Positions 41,709 to 49,076 of a stretch of DNA of 64,000 bases are shown here, in pieces. The notes beneath the pieces are model-generated. The model was not told the DNA's origin. It searched no databases and worked only from the letters and a program-made list of their open reading frames with translations. Numbering within the stretch: the stretch's first letter is position 1; every line of letters starts with the position of its first letter. Origin of the DNA: Candidatus Phosphoribacter baldrii (GTDB taxonomy: Bacteria > Actinomycetota > Actinomycetes > Actinomycetales > Dermatophilaceae); contig JADIZV010000004.1 in NCBI GenBank assembly GCA_016704565.1, positions 744,001-808,000 on the forward strand, read 5' to 3'. Position numbers and translations under genes: made by a program.

Positions 41709-42590
41709 TCACTTCCCGGCGATGACAACCGGTGCGGGAGCGCGGCGCAGGGTCGTGACGGCCACACCCGCGACGAGCAGGGCGCCCCCGAGCAGCGCGA
41801 GGATGCTCGGGCGCTCCCCGCGGAACACCAGCGCCGCCGACATCCCGACGACGGGCACGAGCAGCGAGTAGGGGGCGACCTCGGCGGCCCGGTGCCGACC
41901 GAGCAGGGAGTTCCACACCCCGTAGCCGAACAGGGACGCCAACAGGGCCGTGTATGCCGTCGACAGCAGGCTGGGCAGCGAGAGGTGGGTCAGGGCCTGG
42001 CCCACCGCCACCGGGCCGTCGATGAGCAGCGCGAGGGCGAAGATGGGGACCGGGACGACGAGCCCCGACCAGACGGTGAGCGAGAGCCCGCTGACGCCCG
42101 GCAGGCGTCGCACCGCGATGTTTCCTCCGGCCCAGGACGCGGCCGCCCCGACACACAGGGCCAGGGCCCCCAAGGGCACCGACCCACCCCGCCCCAGAGC
42201 GACGATGGCCAAGCCAAGCAGACCGAGCCCGACCCCCGCGAGCTGGCGCCGCCCCGGGATCTCGCGCAGGACCACCGCGGCAAAGACCACGGTGAACGCC
42301 GCCTGGATCTGTAGGACGAGGGAGGCCAGGCCGGGCGGCATACCGGCCGCCAGGGAGCTGTAGAGCAGACCGAACTGGCCGACGCTGAGCAGCAGCCCCA
42401 CGAGCGCGATGTCCTGCCAGCGCCCGGTGGGCCGGGGCACGAAGAAGACCGCGGGAAGCACGACGAGGATGAACCGCATCGTCACGAAGACCAGCGGCGG
42501 GACGCCGGGCAGACCCCAGTCGATGACGACGAAGTTGAGGCCCCAGACGGTGACCACGGCAAGAGCGAACAGTCGGTCACGGGTGGTCAC
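41709..42590 (-). CDS. EamA/DMT-family transporter
   Basis: 293 residues with about ten short hydrophobic helices in two EamA halves (LFALAVVTVWGLNFVVIDWG; LGALALCVGAAASWAGGNIA). Segments such as AAEVAPYSLLVPVVGMSAAL and the RGERPSILALLGGALLVAGV end are typical of drug/metabolite exporters of the RhaT/YdcZ type. Substrate unknown. It starts at GTG 42590 and lies between M18 peptidase and the S10 operon on the same strand, 55 nt from the peptidase stop-start gap. Confidence 0.9.
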   Translation of the reverse strand: MTTRDRLFALAVVTVWGLNFVVIDWGLPGVPPLVFVTMRFILVVLPAVFFVPRPTGRWQDIALVGLLLSVGQFGLLYSSLAAGMPPGLASLVLQIQAAFTVVFAAVVLREIPGRRQLAGVGLGLLGLAIVALGRGGSVPLGALALCVGAAASWAGGNIAVRRLPGVSGLSLTVWSGLVVPVPIFALALLIDGPVAVGQALTHLSLPSLLSTAYTALLASLFGYGVWNSLLGRHRAAEVAPYSLLVPVVGMSAALVFRGERPSILALLGGALLVAGVAVTTLRRAPAPVVIAGK

Positions 42591-42645
42591 CGGGCTACTC
42601 TCCCAGCCCGCACTGTCGCAAACCTGTCAGGTTGGGGCCGAACTG

Positions 42646-43965
42646 TCAGCCCACGGGGACGAGGAAGGCGGCGAGGGTCGCGGCATACATCGCCTGGTCG
42701 GCGACCCCCGCGAGCTCGCGAATGCTATGCATCGACAGCATGGGCGCGCCGAGGTCGACCGTCGTGACCCCGACCTGGCCGGCGGTGATCGGGCCGATGG
42801 TCGAGCCGCACGGCAGGTCGCTGCGCGTGACGAAGACCTGCAGCGGCACGCCCGCCTGGTCGGCGGCCAGCCGGATCGCCGCGGCGCCCACCGCGTCCGT
42901 CGCGTAGCGCAGTTCGGTGTTGACCTTGAGCACCGGCCCGCCGTTCATCGCGACCCGGTGGCTCGGCTCGTGCAGCTCGGCGTAGTTGGGGTGGGTCGCA
43001 TGGGCCATGTCGGCCGACGCGACGATGGTTCCGGCCAGGGCGCGCCACAACTCGTCACGTCCGCCGCCCGCCGCCAGGACAACCCGCTCCAAGACGCTCG
43101 GCAGCAGGGGGGAGGCTGCGCCCCGCTCGCTGCGGCTGCCGACCTCCTCGTGGTCGAACAAGACGACGACCGGCCGGTATGCCGTGTGCTCACCCGAAGC
43201 GGCGACGTGGACGATGGCGCGCAGGGCGGCATACGTGCTCGCGAGGTTGTCCAGCCGCGGCGAGGCGATGAGCTCGCGATGGCGCCCGATCCGCGCGGGC
43301 GGCTGGGTGTCGTGCAGCATGGCGTCCCACGCGAGTACGTCACCAGGGTCGGCGGCCACCTGCGCAGCGAGGTATGCCGCTACGCTCACCGGCCGCTCCC
43401 CCACTCCCCAGAGGGGAACCAGGTGCTGCTGAGGGTTGAGGACCAGTCCGCGTTCGTTGACTCCGCGGTCGAGGTGGACCGCGAGCTGGGCGACCCGAAG
43501 GAGCGGGGCATGGTCGTGGAAGAGCCTCGTGGCGATGCCAGTCGGGGTCGAGGCATCGCGCACTGCGACCCGACCGGCCAGGCCGAGATCCCGATCAAGC
43601 CAGGAGTTGAGCAGCAGGCCTCCGTAGGGCTCGACGGCCAGCATCTGCCAGCCGGCCTTGACCAGATCGGGTTGGGGCTTGACCCGCAGGTTCGGCGAGT
43701 CGGTGTGGGTGCCGACGACCCGGAATGGTGCGGTGGACGGCATACCGGCGGGCTCGATCCAAGCCACGAGGGCACCGGCGCGGGCGAGGTAATAGCCGCC
43801 CGGGGCCGTCGGGAAGGACTGTTGGTCGTCGACGGCGGTGAAGCCGGCCGTGTCGAGCATTGCAGCGGCGGTCGCGACCGCGTGGAACGGGGTCGGTGAG
43901 GCGCTGACGAAGTCGATCAGGCCCTGGGCCGTGGAATCGGGGTCGAAGGCGGTGGGTCGGCGCAC
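42646..43965 (-). CDS. apeB: M18 family aminopeptidase
   Basis: 439 residues, a di-zinc cytosolic aminopeptidase acting on N-terminal acidic or neutral residues. Metal-site motifs are VVGTHTDSPNLRVKP (His, Asp), VVLFDHEEVGSRSERGA (Glu-Glu) and the C-terminal PMLSMHSIRELAGVAD (His). It starts FDPDSTAQGLIDFVSASPTP, family-typical. Four 7-mers lie in it (42682, 43177, 43228, 43372), one of the densest genes in the window, plus one at 43739. Confidence 0.94.
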   Translation of the reverse strand: MRRPTAFDPDSTAQGLIDFVSASPTPFHAVATAAAMLDTAGFTAVDDQQSFPTAPGGYYLARAGALVAWIEPAGMPSTAPFRVVGTHTDSPNLRVKPQPDLVKAGWQMLAVEPYGGLLLNSWLDRDLGLAGRVAVRDASTPTGIATRLFHDHAPLLRVAQLAVHLDRGVNERGLVLNPQQHLVPLWGVGERPVSVAAYLAAQVAADPGDVLAWDAMLHDTQPPARIGRHRELIASPRLDNLASTYAALRAIVHVAASGEHTAYRPVVVLFDHEEVGSRSERGAASPLLPSVLERVVLAAGGGRDELWRALAGTIVASADMAHATHPNYAELHEPSHRVAMNGGPVLKVNTELRYATDAVGAAAIRLAADQAGVPLQVFVTRSDLPCGSTIGPITAGQVGVTTVDLGAPMLSMHSIRELAGVADQAMYAATLAAFLVPVG

Positions 43966-44018
43966 TCCTGGACCCTACCGGCGCTGCCGGTCAGCACCTC
44001 ACGTGGTTGTGTCCGACT

Positions 44019-44098
44019 TTGGCCGCCATGGCGGCCAATCTCGTGGGGGGTGGCCAGATCTCACCGCCATCGGCTGACATGAGCGCCATGGCGGCCAA
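44019..44098. repeat. Palindrome TTGGCCGCCATGGCGGCCAA and partial second copy
   Basis: A perfect 20-bp palindrome (44019-44038) is followed 60 bp later by CGCCATGGCGGCCAA (44084-44098) in the same orientation. The intervening DNA also holds TCACCGCCATCGGC. The element lies between apeB and the tuf terminator in 263 nt of non-coding DNA. It resembles a unit of a dispersed intergenic repeat. Confidence 0.7.
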
Positions 44099-44161
44099 AC
44101 TGAGAGGGCCCCGCCGGATTGGGTGGAGTGGGGACGGAGCCCGGGGAAGCGCGCGGGACGC

Positions 44162-44195
44162 CGATGGGCCCCAGCCTGTCGGCTGGGGCCCATCG
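44162..44195 (-). terminator. tuf: tuf terminator
   Basis: CGATGGGCCCCAGCC (44162-44176) pairs perfectly with GGCTGGGGCCCATCG (44181-44195) around TGTC, 34 nt beyond the tuf stop. It is a strong 15-bp stem and is not built from the dispersed 7-mer, so the genome also uses ordinary terminators. Confidence 0.9.
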
Positions 44196-44228
44196 CAGGG
44201 ACTGCGTGTCGCGCAGGGCGACGTCAGA

Positions 44229-45422
44229 TCACTTGTTGACCTTGATGACCTTGCCGGAGCCGACCGTGCGGCCACCCTCACGGATGGAGAACGGCTGGCC
44301 GTCGTCCATGGCGATGGGCTGGATCAGCGTGACGGACATCTCGGTGTTGTCGCCAGGCATGACCATGTCGGTGCCCTCGGGGAGCTTGACGACGCCGGTC
44401 ACGTCCGTGGTGCGGAAGTAGAACTGCGGACGGTAGTTGTCGTAGAACGGCGTGTGGCGGCCACCTTCGTCCTTGGACAGGATGTAGACCTGCGCCTCGA
44501 ACTCGGTGTGCGGGGTCATCGTGCCGGGCTTGATGACGACCTGGCCGCGCTCGACGTCCTCACGCTTGACACCACGAAGCAGCAGCCCGACGTTCTCGCC
44601 GGCCCGGGCCTCATCGAGCAGCTTGCGGAACATCTCCACGCCGGTGACGGTCGACTTCGTCGACTTCTCGTGGATGCCAACGATCTCGACCTCTTCGTTG
44701 ACCTTGAGAATGCCGCGCTCCACGCGGCCGGTGACAACGGTGCCACGGCCTGTGATGGTGAAGACGTCCTCAATGGGCATGAGGAACGGCTTGTCCGTGG
44801 CCCGCTCGGGCTCCGGGATGTAGTCGTCGACGGCGTCCATGAGGGCCTGGACGGTCTTGGCCCACTCGGCGTCGCCCTCGAGCGCCTTGAGCGCCGAGAC
44901 GCGCACGACCGGGAGGTCGTCGCCCGGGAAGTCGTAAGAGGACAGCAGCTCGCGGACCTCCATCTCGACCAGCTCGAGGATCTCCTCGTCGTCGACCATG
45001 TCGGTCTTGTTGAGGGCCACGACGACGTAGGGGACGCCGACCTGGCGGGCCAGGAGGACGTGCTCCTTGGTCTGGGGCATCGGGCCGTCGGTCGCCGCGA
45101 CGACGAGGATGGCGCCGTCCATCTGAGCCGCACCGGTGATCATGTTCTTGATGTAGTCGGCGTGCCCGGGGCAGTCGACGTGTGCGTAGTGCCGGTGCTC
45201 GGTCTGGTACTCGACGTGTGCGATCGAGATGGTGATACCGCGCTGCCGCTCCTCAGGCGCCTTGTCGATCTGGTCGAACGGCGTGAAGGGGTTCAGGTCC
45301 GGGTACTTGTCGTGCAGAACCTTGGTGATCGCAGCAGTCAGCGTCGTCTTCCCGTGGTCAATGTGACCGATGGTGCCGATGTTGACGTGCGGCTTGGTCC
45401 GCTCGAACTTTGCCTTCGCCAC
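44229..45422 (-). CDS. tuf: Elongation factor Tu
   Basis: 397 residues from GTG 45422 with AGGAGG 6 nt upstream. G1 GHIDHGKTTLTAA (residues 17-29), the switch II region DCPGHADYIKNM and NKTDM guanine specificity are intact. Domains 2 and 3 follow (GRGTVVTGRVERGILKVNEE; PFSIREGGRTVGSGKV). It carries aminoacyl-tRNA to the A site. A possible -10 (TAGACT, complement of 45517-45522) in the 106-nt gap after fusA suggests its own promoter. It contains no copy of the 7-mer. Confidence 0.99.
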   Translation of the reverse strand: MAKAKFERTKPHVNIGTIGHIDHGKTTLTAAITKVLHDKYPDLNPFTPFDQIDKAPEERQRGITISIAHVEYQTEHRHYAHVDCPGHADYIKNMITGAAQMDGAILVVAATDGPMPQTKEHVLLARQVGVPYVVVALNKTDMVDDEEILELVEMEVRELLSSYDFPGDDLPVVRVSALKALEGDAEWAKTVQALMDAVDDYIPEPERATDKPFLMPIEDVFTITGRGTVVTGRVERGILKVNEEVEIVGIHEKSTKSTVTGVEMFRKLLDEARAGENVGLLLRGVKREDVERGQVVIKPGTMTPHTEFEAQVYILSKDEGGRHTPFYDNYRPQFYFRTTDVTGVVKLPEGTDMVMPGDNTEMSVTLIQPIAMDDGQPFSIREGGRTVGSGKVIKVNK

Positions 45423-45528
45423 TGGGGTCCTCCTAGGACTCTCTTGGTGTTACGCCGGACGACCTACGGGCAGGACGTGGCGCTTGCTTGATTGGGTTTG
45501 GTGGCAAGCCTACGGGAGTCTACCCGTC

Positions 45529-47631
45529 TCACTCACCACGGGTCTTCTTGATGATCTCGTCGGAGACGTTCCGGGGAACTTCGGCGTACGAGTCGAACTG
45601 CATGGAGTAGTTGGCCCGGCCCTGGGTCTTGGACCGCAGGTCCCCGACGTAGCCGAACATCTCCGACAACGGGACGAGCGCCCGGACGACCTTGGCGCCA
45701 GCAGCGTCCTCCATCGCCTGGATGTGCCCACGCCGGGAGTTGATGTCGCCGATGACGTCGCCCATGTATTCCTCGGGTGTGCGCACCTCGACGGCCATCA
45801 CTGGCTCCAACAACACCGGGTCGGCCTTTCGGACCGCTTCCTTGAGGACCATCGACCCGGCGATCTTGAAGGCCATCTCGGAGGAGTCGACGTCGTGCGC
45901 CGCCCCGTCGATGAGGGTGGCCTTGATCCCGACGAGCGGATAACCGGCCAGCACGCCGTACTGCATGGCGTCCTGGATGCCGGCGTCGACCGACGGGATG
46001 TACTCCCTGGGCACGCGACCACCGGTCACCGCGTTCTCGAACTCGTACATCGACCCCTCGGCGGTGTCCAGGGGCTCGATCGAGACCTGGACCTTGGCGT
46101 ACTGACCCGACCCACCGGTTTGCTTCTTGTGGGTGTAGTCGTACTTGAGCACCGACTTGCGGATGGTCTCGCGGTAGGCCACCTGGGGCTTGCCCACGTT
46201 GGCCTCGACCTTGAACTCCCGTCGCATCCGGTCGACGAGGATGTCCAGGTGGAGTTCGCCCATCCCCTTAATGATGGTCTGGCCGGTCTCCTGGTCCTGC
46301 TCCACCTGGAAGGTTGGGTCTTCTTCGGCCAGCTTCTGGATCGCGACGCCGAGCTTCTCCTGGTCACCCTTGGTCTTGGGCTCGATCGCGACGCTGATGA
46401 CCGGCGCCGGGAACGTCATCGACTCGAGGACGATCTGGTTGGTCGGGTCGCACAGGGTGTCGCCGGTCGTCGTCTCCTTGAGACCGATGAAGGCGTAGAT
46501 GTGTCCCGCCGACGCCTTGTCGACCGGGTTCTCCTTGTTGGAGTGCATCTGGAAAAGCTTGCCGACGCGCTCCTTCTTGCCCTTGGTCGAGTTGATGACC
46601 TGGGCGCCGGACGGCACCTCGCCCGAGTAGACCCGGACGTAGGTGAGCTTGCCGAAGAACGGGTGCACAGCGATCTTGAACGCCAGCGCCGAGAACGGCT
46701 CCGAGCTGCTGGGAGCCCGGGTGATCTCAGCCTCCTCGTCGTTGGGCTTGTGGCCGATCATCGGGGGGACGTCCAGCGGCGAGGGCAGGTAGTCGACGAC
46801 CGCGTCGAGCATCGGCTGCACACCCTTGTTCTTGAACGCGGTGCCGCAGATGACCGGGTTGATCTCACCGGCGATGGTGAGCTTGCGGATGCCGGCCTTG
46901 AGCTCATCGATGGTGAGCTCCTCACCCTCGAGATAGCGCTCCATGAGGGTGTCGTCGGACTCGGCGACCAACTCCACCAGCTCGTGGCGGTAAGTCTCGG
47001 CCTGCTCCTGCAGGTCGGCCGGGATGTCCTCGACCGTGTAGTCCTCGCCCTTCTGGGTCTCGCCGCGCCACATCAGCGCCTTCATCCGAAGCAGGTCGAC
47101 GACGCCCGAGAAGGCGCTCTCCTGGCCGATCGGCAACTGCAGGACCAGAGGCTTGGCACCGAGCCGATCCACCATCGTCTTGACAGTGAAGTAGAAGTCC
47201 GCGCCCAGCTTGTCCATCTTGTTGACGAAGCAGATCCGCGGGACGCCGTACTTGTCGGCCTGACGCCACACCGTCTCGGACTGCGGCTCCACACCTTCCT
47301 TGGCGTCGAACACCGCGCACGCACCGTCGAGCACACGCAGCGAGCGCTCCACCTCGACGGTGAAGTCGACGTGGCCGGGCGTGTCGATGATGTTGATCTG
47401 GTGGTTCTTCCAGAACGTCGTCGTCGCGGCCGACGTGATGGTGATGCCGCGCTCCTGCTCTTGTTCCATCCAGTCCATGGTGGCTGCGCCGTCGTGGACC
47501 TCACCGATCTTGTAGGTGATGCCGGTGTAGAACAGGATGCGCTCGGTCGTCGTCGTCTTGCCGGCGTCGATGTGCGCCATGATGCCGATGTTGCGGACCT
47601 TCGTGAGGTCGGTCAGGACATCTTGTGCCAC
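45529..47631 (-). CDS. fusA: Elongation factor G
   Basis: 700 residues, ribosomal translocase. P-loop AHIDAGKTTTTERILFYTGI, DTPGHVDFTVEVERSLRVLD and NKMDKLGADFYF in the G domain, then domains II-V including GMGELHLDILVDRMRREFKV and RGHIQAMEDAAGAKVVRALV. It starts at GTG 47631. It is cotranscribed with rpsL and rpsG upstream, although a perfect 15-bp hairpin lies in the rpsG-fusA gap. Like tuf, it has no copy of the 7-mer in 2.1 kb. Confidence 0.99.
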   Translation of the reverse strand: MAQDVLTDLTKVRNIGIMAHIDAGKTTTTERILFYTGITYKIGEVHDGAATMDWMEQEQERGITITSAATTTFWKNHQINIIDTPGHVDFTVEVERSLRVLDGACAVFDAKEGVEPQSETVWRQADKYGVPRICFVNKMDKLGADFYFTVKTMVDRLGAKPLVLQLPIGQESAFSGVVDLLRMKALMWRGETQKGEDYTVEDIPADLQEQAETYRHELVELVAESDDTLMERYLEGEELTIDELKAGIRKLTIAGEINPVICGTAFKNKGVQPMLDAVVDYLPSPLDVPPMIGHKPNDEEAEITRAPSSSEPFSALAFKIAVHPFFGKLTYVRVYSGEVPSGAQVINSTKGKKERVGKLFQMHSNKENPVDKASAGHIYAFIGLKETTTGDTLCDPTNQIVLESMTFPAPVISVAIEPKTKGDQEKLGVAIQKLAEEDPTFQVEQDQETGQTIIKGMGELHLDILVDRMRREFKVEANVGKPQVAYRETIRKSVLKYDYTHKKQTGGSGQYAKVQVSIEPLDTAEGSMYEFENAVTGGRVPREYIPSVDAGIQDAMQYGVLAGYPLVGIKATLIDGAAHDVDSSEMAFKIAGSMVLKEAVRKADPVLLEPVMAVEVRTPEEYMGDVIGDINSRRGHIQAMEDAAGAKVVRALVPLSEMFGYVGDLRSKTQGRANYSMQFDSYAEVPRNVSDEIIKKTRGE

Positions 47632-47710
47632 GTCAGTGCTCTCGTCTCAGGATCATGGTGCAGGTCATCTTTGGGGCAGGTCGCGGGCGGCTCGTGCGGC
47701 GGCCCCGCCA

Positions 47711-47757
47711 GCAGTGGTATGCCGCGTGCGCGAGGTGCGCGGGCGGCATACCACTGC
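47711..47757 (-). terminator. 7-mer-pair hairpin between rpsG and fusA
   Basis: GCAGTGGTATGCCGC (47711-47725) pairs perfectly with GCGGCATACCACTGC (47743-47757) around a 17-nt loop. It starts 9 nt after the rpsG stop. It sits inside the str operon, so it must be leaky or act as an RNA-processing or stability element. Confidence 0.65.
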
Positions 47758-47765
47758 CGCGGTGG

Positions 47766-48236
47766 TCACCAGCGGTAGTGGGCGAAGGCCCGGTTGCTCT
47801 CGGCCATCTTGTGGGTGTCCTCGCGACGCTTCACCGCGGCACCGAGACCGTTCGACGCGTCGAGCAGCTCGTTCATCAGCCGGTCGGTCATCGTCTTCTC
47901 GCGCCGCTGGCGGGAATAGCCCACCAGCCAGCGCAGAGCCAGGGTGGTGGACCGGCCAGGCTTGACCTCGACGGGCACCTGGTAGGTCGCGCCACCGACC
48001 CGGCGGGACTTGACCTCGACAGCCGGCTTTATGTTGTCCAGCGCGCGCTTGAGGGTGACGACGGGGTCGGTGCCGGTCTTCTGCCGGCAGCCCTCGAGGG
48101 CGCCGTAGACGATGGTTTCGGCGATCGACTTCTTGCCGTCCAAGAGGATCTTGTTGACCAACTGGGTGACCAGCGGGCTGTTGTAGACCGGGTCGACGAC
48201 GAGCGGCCGCTTCGGAGCGGGTCCCTTGCGAGGCAT
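47766..48236 (-). CDS. rpsG: 30S ribosomal protein S7 (uS7)
   Basis: 156 residues: MPRKGPAPKRPLVVDPVYNS, LVNKILLDGKKSIAETIVYG, ALEGCRQKTGTDPVVTLKRA and the C-terminal EDTHKMAESNRAFAHYRW. It nucleates assembly of the 30S head and binds near the E site. One-base overlap with rpsL. Confidence 0.98.
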   Translation of the reverse strand: MPRKGPAPKRPLVVDPVYNSPLVTQLVNKILLDGKKSIAETIVYGALEGCRQKTGTDPVVTLKRALDNIKPAVEVKSRRVGGATYQVPVEVKPGRSTTLALRWLVGYSRQRREKTMTDRLMNELLDASNGLGAAVKRREDTHKMAESNRAFAHYRW

Positions 48237-48610
48237 CAGCCCTTCACCTTCTTCGCGCCGTACCGGCTACGCGCCTGCTTGCGGTTCTTGACACCCTGGG
48301 TGTCGAGCGTGCCGCGGATGATCTTGTAGCGGACCCCGGGGAGGTCCTTCACCCGGCCGCCACGCACGAGCACGATCGAGTGCTCCTGCAGGTTGTGGCC
48401 GACGCCCGGGATGTATGCCGTGACCTCGATCTGGGAGGTCAGCTTGACGCGGGCGACCTTGCGCAGCGCCGAGTTGGGCTTCTTGGGGGTGGTCGTGTAG
48501 ACCCGCGTGCACACGCCGCGACGCTGGGGCGAACCCTTGAGCGCCGGGGTCTTGGTCTTGCCGACCTTGTCCTGGCGCCCCTTGCGCACCAGTTGGTTGA
48601 TCGTAGGCAA
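48236..48610 (-). CDS. rpsL: 30S ribosomal protein S12 (uS12)
   Basis: 124 residues: MPTINQLVRKGRQDKVGKTK, then CTRVYTTTPKKPNSALRKVA with the conserved Lys of TTPKKPNSALRK, and GRVKDLPGVRYKIIRGTLDT with Lys in the RVKDLPG loop. Both are wild type, so streptomycin resistance by S12 change is not predicted. First gene of the str operon. A 7-mer (48413) encodes Thr-Ala-Tyr in VTAYIPG. Confidence 0.98.
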   Translation of the reverse strand: MPTINQLVRKGRQDKVGKTKTPALKGSPQRRGVCTRVYTTTPKKPNSALRKVARVKLTSQIEVTAYIPGVGHNLQEHSIVLVRGGRVKDLPGVRYKIIRGTLDTQGVKNRKQARSRYGAKKVKG

Positions 48611-48895
48611 CCTCTGCTCCGTCTTTCGATGTGGTCAGGCCCGTCCGCGTGCGGACAGACTCCTTGGTCGTTCCAGCCCCAGCACCCCAACGCCCCGGAG
48701 GGCGGTGCGGGCAACGGTGGCCGGGTGCCCTCCCCTGCACTTCCCGACGCACTCCGCTGCCCTGCTGAGGGTCAGGATGGAGGACGTCTGGCTGCCCGGC
48801 GAGAGCGGGGCGAACCCGGGCGTCGCCGACATCCGGCCCCGCCCACGTTCATGTGTCACGTTCCTGTGTCAAGGCGAGCCCAGACACGGCATCCC

Positions 48896-48924
48896 AATCT
48901 ACCGGCCCGCGGGAAGCCCACCAA
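48896..48924 (-). promoter_or_regulatory. Candidate str operon promoter
   Basis: On the minus strand TTGGTG (complement of 48919-48924), a 17-nt spacer and TAGATT (complement of 48896-48901) fit a sigma-A promoter for rpsL-rpsG-fusA. Closer to the gene, TTGACA (complement of 48867-48872) has no matching -10. Confidence 0.45.
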
Positions 48925-48948
48925 ATCGGTTGTCACCCCCACCATCCC

Positions 48949-48983
48949 GTATGCCGTCCGCTCACCTCGCCGGGACGGCATAC
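48949..48983. terminator. 7-mer-pair hairpin upstream of the str promoter
   Basis: GTATGCCGTCC (48949-48959) pairs perfectly with GGACGGCATAC (48973-48983), an 11-bp stem with a 13-nt loop. It lies between the ppdK terminator and the str promoter and may be a backup terminator. Confidence 0.6.
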
Positions 48984-49024
48984 CTCCCGCTGGAACCCGC
49001 CTCGAACTCGCCTCGAAAGGTGGG

Positions 49025-49060
49025 AATCGGCGGCTTCCCTGGCTGGGGAAGCCGCCGATT
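49025..49060 (-). terminator. ppdK: ppdK terminator
   Basis: AATCGGCGGCTTCCC (49025-49039) pairs perfectly with GGGAAGCCGCCGATT (49046-49060) around a 6-nt loop, 17 nt after the ppdK stop. It is an ordinary intrinsic-type stem unrelated to the 7-mer. Confidence 0.88.
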
Positions 49061-49076
49061 GCCGCCTCTGGGTGGA

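Larger units (their letters stand above)
48611..49076 (-). other. str operon upstream region
   Basis: This 466-nt gap between rpsL and ppdK contains a candidate promoter (48896-48924), a 7-mer-pair hairpin (48949-48983) and the ppdK terminator (49025-49060). The leader from the promoter to rpsL would be about 280 nt, long enough for regulation. I see no convincing ORF or known riboswitch. Confidence 0.55.

Noticed and set aside
45370..47778. An 802-codon open frame antisense to fusA and the tuf start
   Set aside because: Composition is Leu/Asp/Val-rich shadow sequence; EF-G and EF-Tu on the minus strand fully explain the region.
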